Shown here in pieces: positions 1 to 4,227 of a stretch of DNA of 21,682 nucleotides. The position numbers and the translations under genes were made by a program. Source of the stretch: a virus; the IMG/VR virus record IMGVR_UViG_3300023174_000706, positions 1 through 21,682 of that record; one strand, written 5' to 3'. Within the stretch, counting starts at the first letter, position 1, and the number at the start of each line of letters is the position of its first letter. The notes below the pieces were generated by a model. That model did not search any database. It had not been told where the DNA came from and saw only the letters and a program-made list of their open reading frames with translations.

Positions 1-485
1 CCCATATGGATGTTAATAGCAAACTCGTCAAAGCATCCCAATAGATCACCAATCAGAGAGTGCATCTCAAGCGAAGCAATAGACTTTCTGACAATATCAA
101 TGTTGGGGCTTGCCAAACAGGTGTATGGGCCCGGATGACATGATAAACGAATGCCTGCCTCACGAGCAATAGAGCCTGCTTCAACCAACTCAGACACAAT
201 ATCCTGATGGTGCTCTCGTGACAGGTCATCCAAAGAGTAACCCAAATCAGGATGATCCATAAATGGAAAAATTTCACTGCTGACACGGAACATTTTAATT
301 CCGTTATCACGGTTCCACTCCATGATCTTAACTAGATCTTTACTATTTTGAAGTGCTAGTTCACCCACACGATCCAAACTAAAGTTGGACATCCGCAAGG
401 TTCTACTTGTGGTAATCTGATCTTTCTTTTTCAAGCCTTGGTTCATCGTTAGATTTACACAGGCGTATCCGATATTGCGTATCAT
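1..485 (-). CDS. uvdE: UV-damage endonuclease, UvdE family (3'-truncated by window edge)
   Basis: Translating the minus strand from ATG at 485 gives 161 residues and then the window ends; there is no stop, so roughly the C-terminal half is missing. Family marks are visible: GYACVNLTM at 6-14 (Tyr7 and Asn11 match the conserved N-terminal Tyr/Asn), RVSSEIFPFMDH at 67-78 with His78, RLSCHPGPY at 113-121 with metal-binding His117, and INIHM at 157-161 with His160. UvdE enzymes are TIM-barrel, metal-dependent endonucleases that nick DNA 5' to UV photoproducts. In a phage the likely job is repair of UV-damaged viral DNA. The residue after HPG is Pro120, where bacterial enzymes such as the Thermus one carry a lesion-probing Gln; the following Tyr121 is kept. 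A GGAG ribosome site lies 7 bases before the ATG. The C-terminal metal ligands cannot be judged. Confidence 0.88.
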   Translation of the reverse strand, partial: MIRNIGYACVNLTMNQGLKKKDQITTSRTLRMSNFSLDRVGELALQNSKDLVKIMEWNRDNGIKMFRVSSEIFPFMDHPDLGYSLDDLSREHHQDIVSELVEAGSIAREAGIRLSCHPGPYTCLASPNIDIVRKSIASLEMHSLIGDLLGCFDEFAINIHM

Positions 486-494
486 GTTGTCTCC

Positions 495-503
495 ACTATA
501 ACA
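495..503 (-). promoter_or_regulatory. possible extended -10 promoter for uvdE
   Basis: Read on the minus strand, TGTTATAGT is a TGn-extended -10 box (five of six matches to TATAAT). Only a poor -35 (TTGCTT) lies 17 bases upstream, inside the terminator hairpin. The box ends 9 bases before the uvdE ATG, so transcription would start almost at the start codon and would lose part of the GGAG ribosome site. That argues either for read-through from upstream or for a leaderless message. Short AT-rich matches like this are common, so the call is weak. Confidence 0.3.
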
Positions 504-527
504 CAAAAGCCTTGCCGAAGCAAGGCT
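500..527 (-). terminator. intrinsic terminator with UUCG tetraloop
   Basis: On the minus strand an 8-bp perfect stem (AGCCTTGC / GCAAGGCT, 508-515 and 520-527) closes a TTCG loop with C-G closing pair, the very stable cUUCGg tetraloop. It is followed by TTTTGTGT. It lies 26 bases past the stop of the acidic-protein gene and would end the two-gene minus-strand transcript before uvdE. The stem is also symmetric on the plus strand, but there it lacks a good T-tract. Confidence 0.8.
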
Positions 528-553
528 AATGTGGTAAGAATCACACCCGTGAT

Positions 554-799
554 TTAGTCGTCGTTCCTATCAGGAACTGAACCGTCGTCTTCGGAATCCC
601 AATAAAAATTGGGGTCTTCATCTTCAGCAATCTCATCCTGAAAATCTTCAGGATTTGGAATATCATCATCTGTTGAGGGTTTTTCGGTCTCATCCTCATC
701 AGAAGGATCAATATCTCCATAATAAACTTCAAAGTCGTGATGTTCATCATCATCGTAGTTGTCAGGATCAGGATGACCCGCACTTGAATTTCTACCCAT
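554..799 (-). CDS. very acidic 81-residue protein, function unknown
   Basis: The start is set at ATG 799 because AGGAGG sits 6 bases upstream; longer readings would run into the upstream gene. By hand count the protein has 23 Asp and 10 Glu against two Arg and one Lys, a net charge near -30 in 81 residues. Aromatic residues are interspersed (Phe23, Tyr26, Tyr27, Phe53 and the Phe-Tyr-Trp run at 65-67). There is no signal peptide, membrane segment or recognisable motif. Small proteins of this composition from phages are often double-stranded-DNA mimics that block host DNA-binding enzymes, but composition alone is the basis here. It is the second gene of a two-gene minus-strand unit, 10 bases after the 73-residue gene and just before a terminator. 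The strong ribosome site supports it being real. Confidence 0.75.
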   Translation of the reverse strand: MGRNSSAGHPDPDNYDDDEHHDFEVYYGDIDPSDEDETEKPSTDDDIPNPEDFQDEIAEDEDPNFYWDSEDDGSVPDRNDD

Positions 800-809
800 A
801 TAATCCTCC

Positions 810-1031
810 TTACTTAATCTTGCGTTGACTGCCCATAGTGGGTTCAAGATCATTATTCTTGATCCACCTATGAATATATGGATGCGTATCCTCAATGTTC
901 TCGGGATCGTGGATAGATACGAGGTACTGTGGCCCATTACGCGGATCACGCTCAACACGAACAACCATACCTACACGCTCCCACGAACTAATCCAAACCT
1001 TAGTACCAGGTGTCAAAACTGTCTCGGTCAT
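810..1031 (-). CDS. 73-residue protein, unknown; SH3/KOW-like strand pattern
   Basis: The protein is soluble, with alternating hydrophobic strands in the first half (PGTKVWI, GMVVRVER, PQYLVSI). This pattern is seen in small SH3-like or KOW-like beta barrels. The C-terminal part carries Trp56 and a basic end (QRKIK). No family was recognised, so the fold remark is inference from strand pattern only. The ribosome site is weak (GAG about 10 bases before the ATG), unlike its downstream neighbour. It is the first gene after a good sigma70-type promoter at 1096-1123, which implies early host-polymerase expression, with a leader of about 58 bases. Confidence 0.7.
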   Translation of the reverse strand: MTETVLTPGTKVWISSWERVGMVVRVERDPRNGPQYLVSIHDPENIEDTHPYIHRWIKNNDLEPTMGSQRKIK

Positions 1032-1047
1032 TTTAAAAACTCAAATC

Positions 1048-1089
1048 TTAAAATAGTAGGCAGCAACGCGCCGCCAAGTAATGCTTCAT
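1048..1089 (-). promoter_or_regulatory. transcript leader with hairpin and possible 13-codon leader ORF
   Basis: Between the leftward promoter and the 73-residue gene the RNA can fold GGCGGC (1075-1070) against GCUGCC (1064-1059) around a 5-base loop, with one G-U pair. The same stretch reads as a 13-codon ORF from ATG 1089 to TAA (MKHYLAARCCLLF), whose ATG would lie almost at the predicted transcription start. Both may be chance. They are recorded because a hairpin plus a tiny ORF is the layout of a regulated leader. Confidence 0.25.
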
Positions 1090-1095
1090 GCCAAC

Positions 1096-1123
1096 AATAT
1101 ACTACACCAAAAAGTTTTGTCAA
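1096..1123 (-). promoter_or_regulatory. leftward sigma70-type promoter
   Basis: On the minus strand TTGACA (1123-1118, perfect -35) is followed after 16 bases by TATATT (1101-1096, five of six). It points at the two small minus-strand genes. This is a host-RNA-polymerase type promoter and thus a likely early promoter. Its -35 is the left half of a palindrome shared with the rightward promoter. Confidence 0.78.
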
Positions 1124-1126
1124 GGG

Positions 1127-1154
1127 TTGACAGAGAAAAAATCCATGTTACTAT
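1127..1154 (+). promoter_or_regulatory. rightward sigma70-type promoter
   Basis: A perfect TTGACA (1127-1132) is followed after 16 bases by TACTAT (1149-1154, four of six). TATCGT at 1152-1157 with 19-base spacing is a poorer alternative. The -10 box ends 9 bases before the ATG at 1164, so the predicted start lies about 1-4 bases upstream of the start codon and the message would be leaderless or nearly so. The -10 is weaker than that of the leftward promoter. Confidence 0.6.
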
Positions 1155-1163
1155 CGTATAGCC

Positions 1164-2294
1164 ATGAGCAACAAAATTGAGCAACAGTATTGGGGCGACG
1201 AGCCACCTTGGGATCACCTGCCAAAAGACCCTACCGATCTTCGTGTAGCCACACAGTATTGTAGAGCCATTCAATGGTATCACAATATGGCTGACGAAAA
1301 CGATTATAAAAAGTGGGTGGTAGAGTGGATGGGTAAAAATAAATATTCCGCCGCCAATATTGCATTTGTAAAAAAGTTGTCGGATGTAAGCATCTATCCT
1401 GATGAGGTGGATGGTTTGCGCTTAGGTATGAGTATTGGGCCAATCGCTCGCATGCTCACCTTGGGTGCGCCTCTTATAGACAAGCAGATCAGCGATTTGA
1501 AAAAGTGCATCACATATCTGATCTCTAAAGGCAAGCAGGTTCGTCAAGAAGCCGTTGCCTCTGGTAGACCGAGTGTGCGCGATCATGTGCGCGAGCAGGT
1601 GCGCGAACTTATTGAAGAACTTGAACTGCTTGTAGACAAGATTCTTACAGGCGAGAAAATTGATTGGAAACCTGAAGACTTTATTGATGTTCACAAGGTT
1701 AAGCCTATGCAATCCGCCATCATTGCGGATTGGTTTGAACGACAGATGGGCGATATCAATCTTATCATTAGTGGTAAGGCAGACGAACAGTTGAAGGAAG
1801 GATATTCATTGTTTAAGAAGCCTATTCTTAGACGGTATCAGGAATGGCTTACAAGCGTCGTGGCTGCATTCCGTGGTGTAAAGAAGGCTACGCCTACCGT
1901 TCGCCGTGCGAAGCGTAGAAAGTCTCCTATTGACCGTGTAAAGAAGATGAAGTGGCGTAAGGAAGATACTGAACTTGGTATTGTTTCCATTCACCCATCA
2001 CGGATTATTGGTGCATCAAAGGTGATTTTGTTTAATACAAAGTCTCGTGATGTAACTATTCTTGAAGCAGAAACAGTTGATGGTCTTGATGTAGACGGAA
2101 CTACAATCAAGGGAGTTGATCAGAAAACTTGCAAGACTAAGAAGGTTCGTAAGCCTAAAGAGTTCCTGTCGTCTGTGAAGGGTGATGTTGGTATTCGTGC
2201 GTTTAAGAATGCCTTTGATGCTCTAAAAACGGATGAAAAGGAAGCAACAGGACGAACAAATGATGAAACTATTATTTTGATTGTGTACAAATAA
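1164..2294 (+). CDS. 376-residue early protein, conserved in T4-like phages, function unknown
   Basis: No enzyme motif was recognised. The first ~75 residues are rich in Trp and Tyr (YWGDEPPWDHLP near the N-terminus). Residues ~95-170 look helical and include a VRDH-VREQ-VREL repeat. A very basic stretch (RRAKRRKS, then VKKMKWRK) lies near 240-262. A compact C-terminal domain of ~110 residues runs from IVSIHPSRIIGAS to the end. The strings LFNTKSR and TTIKG and the closing GRTNDETI recall the C-terminus of a conserved unknown protein of T4-like phages of aquatic bacteria; that is from memory. The basic patch could bind nucleic acid, as inference only. No ribosome site precedes ATG 1164, and the promoter lies directly upstream, so leaderless translation is likely. 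A late-promoter octamer after the stop separates it from the late genes. Confidence 0.85.
   Translation: MSNKIEQQYWGDEPPWDHLPKDPTDLRVATQYCRAIQWYHNMADENDYKKWVVEWMGKNKYSAANIAFVKKLSDVSIYPDEVDGLRLGMSIGPIARMLTLGAPLIDKQISDLKKCITYLISKGKQVRQEAVASGRPSVRDHVREQVRELIEELELLVDKILTGEKIDWKPEDFIDVHKVKPMQSAIIADWFERQMGDINLIISGKADEQLKEGYSLFKKPILRRYQEWLTSVVAAFRGVKKATPTVRRAKRRKSPIDRVKKMKWRKEDTELGIVSIHPSRIIGASKVILFNTKSRDVTILEAETVDGLDVDGTTIKGVDQKTCKTKKVRKPKEFLSSVKGDVGIRAFKNAFDALKTDEKEATGRTNDETIILIVYK
1575..1610 (+). repeat. three tandem 12-base units inside the 376-residue gene
   Basis: GTGCGCGATCAT, GTGCGCGAGCAG and GTGCGCGAACTT follow one another in frame and encode VRDH, VREQ and VREL. They form one face of a probable charged helix. 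GTGCGCGA is constant. The repeat is short and probably only a local slippage product. Confidence 0.6.
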
Positions 2295-2300
2295 AAGCAT

Positions 2301-2308
2301 GCTAAATA
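2301..2308 (+). promoter_or_regulatory. T4-like late promoter octamer (GCTAAATA)
   Basis: GCTAAATA matches TAAATA of the T4 late box TATAAATA and lies in the 42-base gap 28 bases before the ATG at 2337. It overlaps an 8-base palindrome AGCATGCT (2296-2303). It is the leftmost of the late boxes seen and marks the switch from early to late transcription. Confidence 0.6.
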
Positions 2309-2336
2309 CTATTGTTGAAATGAACAGGAGCATACA

Positions 2337-2768
2337 ATGAGACTGAACATCAGTGAAATTTTGGATTTGGTAAATCAAGCAGAAACTGAAGATCAAAAAA
2401 TCAATTTGCTGCGTAAGAACTATTCGCCTGCAATGGAAGATGTTTTGCAATGGGCGTACAATCCAAATATTGTGTTGTTTACAGACAAGATTCCTCCGTA
2501 TACGCCAGATATGTCGCCGGAAGGGTTGTCTATGACTTCCATATATTCCGAGCACAAACGGTTTTACATGTTCCTTAAAGAGTCTCGTATTGATTTGAGT
2601 AGAAAAGGTATTCTTCTAATTCAAATGCTTGAGGCTCTTGGAAACAAAGAAGCAAAAGTCTTGGAAGGTATTATTAAAAGAAATATTCCAAGTGTACCAA
2701 AAGAACTCGCAGAGAAGTCTTATCCAGGACTGTTCTCTCGTCCTATTCGTATTCCTATGGAGGCATAA
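2337..2768 (+). CDS. DUF6433-like phage protein, function unknown
   Basis: The 143-residue protein opens with a short helical stretch (ISEILDLVNQAETEDQK), then LLRKNYSPAMEDVLQWAYNP at 25-44, a Pro/Tyr-rich segment (PPYTPD) and a second helical half (GILLIQMLEALGNKEAKVLEGI) ending in PKELAEKSYPGLF. This order matches, from memory, a family of T4-like phage proteins called DUF6433. Its role is not established; the order of helices and the conserved 'IxxLL...LE..pkEA..L..i' feel suggests a small helical virion or assembly factor. AGGAG lies 7 bases before ATG 2337 and a late box lies upstream. It is followed four bases later by the 58-residue gene. Confidence 0.8.
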   Translation: MRLNISEILDLVNQAETEDQKINLLRKNYSPAMEDVLQWAYNPNIVLFTDKIPPYTPDMSPEGLSMTSIYSEHKRFYMFLKESRIDLSRKGILLIQMLEALGNKEAKVLEGIIKRNIPSVPKELAEKSYPGLFSRPIRIPMEA

Positions 2769-2772
2769 TAAA

Positions 2773-2949
2773 ATGGGTAGAAATAATGATTATAATGATT
2801 GGGAAGATCGTACTTCTCGCAGAAATCGCAAATCAGAAAACAAGAAAAATCGTAAGCGTGTAAATTCCAATGAGTTGATGGAAAGATTTGGACGCAATGA
2901 GGGCGATGATGATTTATACGAGAATGGCGAAAAATTTAGAAGTCGCTAA
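2773..2949 (+). CDS. 58-residue charged protein, function unknown
   Basis: The start is ATG 2773, with GGAGG 9 bases upstream overlapping the end of the previous gene; the longer reading from 2629 is inside that gene and has no ribosome site. The protein is bipartite: a basic middle (RRNRKSENKKNRKR at 15-28) and an acidic patch (EGDDDLYE at 43-50). It is likely disordered. No family was recognised. Its first 12 bases are identical to those of the acidic gene at 799 (both begin MGRN). It is co-transcribed with the DUF6433-like gene and probably cotranslated with it. Confidence 0.72.
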   Translation: MGRNNDYNDWEDRTSRRNRKSENKKNRKRVNSNELMERFGRNEGDDDLYENGEKFRSR

Positions 2950-2957
2950 AAAACTAT

Positions 2958-2965
2958 ACTAAATA
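2958..2965 (+). promoter_or_regulatory. T4-like late promoter octamer (ACTAAATA)
   Basis: ACTAAATA lies in the 47-base gap before the glycosyltransferase, 31 bases before its chosen ATG at 2997. It shares TAAATA with the other late boxes in the window. Confidence 0.6.
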
Positions 2966-2996
2966 AAATCGCTCACTAATAAAAATGGAGATTAAA

Positions 2997-4136
2997 ATGT
3001 CAAGTGCGAAAAAAATCACGCTTTGTATGATTGTAAAGAATGAGTCTCATGTTATTGAACGCTGCCTGGCTTCTGTTCTACCAGTTATTGACTATTGGGT
3101 AATTGTGGACACTGGCTCTACAGACGGCACACAAGAAAAGATCAAGAAGTTTTTTGATAATGTTGGTATTCCTGGCGAACTACACGAACGCCCTTGGGTT
3201 GATTTCGGCAAAAACCGAAGTGAAGCCCTTGAATTGGCTAAAACAACAGACAACGATTATTGCTTGATGATTGATTCGGATGAAGTTCTAGTATTTGATC
3301 CTGGTTTTGATCCTGACAAGTTCAAGGAATCCCTAACCGCAGATCTTTATAATGTTTTTGCTTTCTACGGCAATACTCGTTATCACCGTCCACAGTTGAC
3401 AAGCAACAAGAAGCGATTCTACTATCGTGGTATTCTGCATGAATATGTGGATTGCCATGATCCTATTGAGAGTCGTGACTTTGCTCGTGGTTTCACTAAC
3501 ACTCCAATTCAAGACGGAAATCGCTCTAAGAATCCAAAGAAGTATCAGGACGATGCTGTGCGATTTGAGGAAGCGTTGAAGGGTGATGTGGATCCCAAGG
3601 ATTTTAATCGTTACCATTTCTATCTTGCTCAGTCGTATCGTGATTCTGAACAATGGGAAAAGTCCCTTGACGCATATCTAAAGCGTGCTTCTTTGGGTGG
3701 TTGGGCAGAAGAAGTGTTCTATAGTTTATTCCAGGCTGGTAGAATACGAGAAATTCTAAAGCAAGGATTGGATGATATCATTGCTTGTTATTTCCAAGCC
3801 TTCCAATCTGCTCCTTGGAGAGCGGAAAGTCTGTGGGCTGCTGCTAGACTTTGCCGATTGGCAGGTCGTTTTGACCAAGCGTATCGTTTCTCCAAGCAGG
3901 CTGTAAAGATTAAGTATCCTGAAGGAGCCCTATTTGTTGGAGAACCCATCTATCAATGGATGATTTTGGATGAATTCTGTATTGCGGCTTATTGGACGGA
4001 AAATTACCGTGAGGCTCGTATGGCAGCCATGCAATTACTTAAGGATAACCGATTCCCACCCGATCAAAAGGAAAGAATTGAGGCAAATTTGAAGTTTGCA
4101 ACAGAAGCCATTATGAATGAGACCGTAACAGTCTAA
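2997..4136 (+). CDS. family-2 glycosyltransferase with C-terminal helical (TPR-like) repeats
   Basis: ATG 2997 is preferred over ATG 2985: GGAG at 2987-2990 sits 6 bases before 2997, while nothing precedes 2985. The 379-residue protein starts with the GT-A nucleotide-sugar fold. LCMIVKNESHVIERCLAS at 9-26 and WVIVDTGSTDGT at 34-45 are typical of GT2, with Asp38 contacting the nucleotide. YCLMIDSDEVL at 88-98 holds the DxD metal site (Asp93, Asp95). RYHFYLAQSYRDSEQWEKSL near 200 begins a helical repeat tail that continues with WRAESLWAAARLCRLAGRFD. The enzyme should transfer a sugar from an activated donor to an unknown acceptor; the repeats probably hold the acceptor protein. It lies in a late transcript just before the fibre gene, so a virion protein or host surface glycan is a plausible target. 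A terminator follows 28 bases after the stop. Confidence 0.88.
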   Translation: MSSAKKITLCMIVKNESHVIERCLASVLPVIDYWVIVDTGSTDGTQEKIKKFFDNVGIPGELHERPWVDFGKNRSEALELAKTTDNDYCLMIDSDEVLVFDPGFDPDKFKESLTADLYNVFAFYGNTRYHRPQLTSNKKRFYYRGILHEYVDCHDPIESRDFARGFTNTPIQDGNRSKNPKKYQDDAVRFEEALKGDVDPKDFNRYHFYLAQSYRDSEQWEKSLDAYLKRASLGGWAEEVFYSLFQAGRIREILKQGLDDIIACYFQAFQSAPWRAESLWAAARLCRLAGRFDQAYRFSKQAVKIKYPEGALFVGEPIYQWMILDEFCIAAYWTENYREARMAAMQLLKDNRFPPDQKERIEANLKFATEAIMNETVTV

Positions 4137-4163
4137 TTTACATTTTTGATTTTTGTAGTGAGT

Positions 4164-4193
4164 AAGGTTGGGCTTTATCGCCCAACCTTTTCT
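4164..4193 (+). terminator. strong intrinsic terminator after the glycosyltransferase
   Basis: A 10-bp perfect stem (AAGGTTGGGC at 4164-4173 with GCCCAACCTT at 4180-4189) and a 6-base loop are followed by TTTTCT. It insulates the upstream late unit from the fibre gene, whose own late box begins at the next base. Confidence 0.9.
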
Positions 4194-4201
4194 CATAAAT
4201 A
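4194..4201 (+). promoter_or_regulatory. T4-like late promoter octamer (CATAAATA)
   Basis: CATAAATA starts directly after the terminator and ends 26 bases before the fibre ATG at 4228. Together they make a compact stop-and-restart junction. Confidence 0.68.
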
Positions 4202-4227
4202 GAACAGAACCCTATTCTGGAGGCGGC

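Noticed and set aside
800-964. Upstream extension of the acidic gene to 964
   Set aside because: It would overlap the 73-residue gene through most of its length, and the strong AGGAGG fits the start at 799.
1338-1345. AATAAATA octamer within the 376-residue gene
   Set aside because: No gene begins downstream and the base before TAAATA context is coding; most likely chance.
2985-2996. ATG 2985 as the glycosyltransferase start
   Set aside because: No ribosome site precedes it, while GGAG lies 6 bases before ATG 2997.
3333-3653. Antisense frame inside the glycosyltransferase gene
   Set aside because: Shadow of a well-supported gene; no start signals or recognisable protein features.
4168-4227. 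A longer fibre reading starting at TTG 4168
   Set aside because: It begins inside the terminator stem and upstream of the late box; ATG 4228 has GGAGG just before it.
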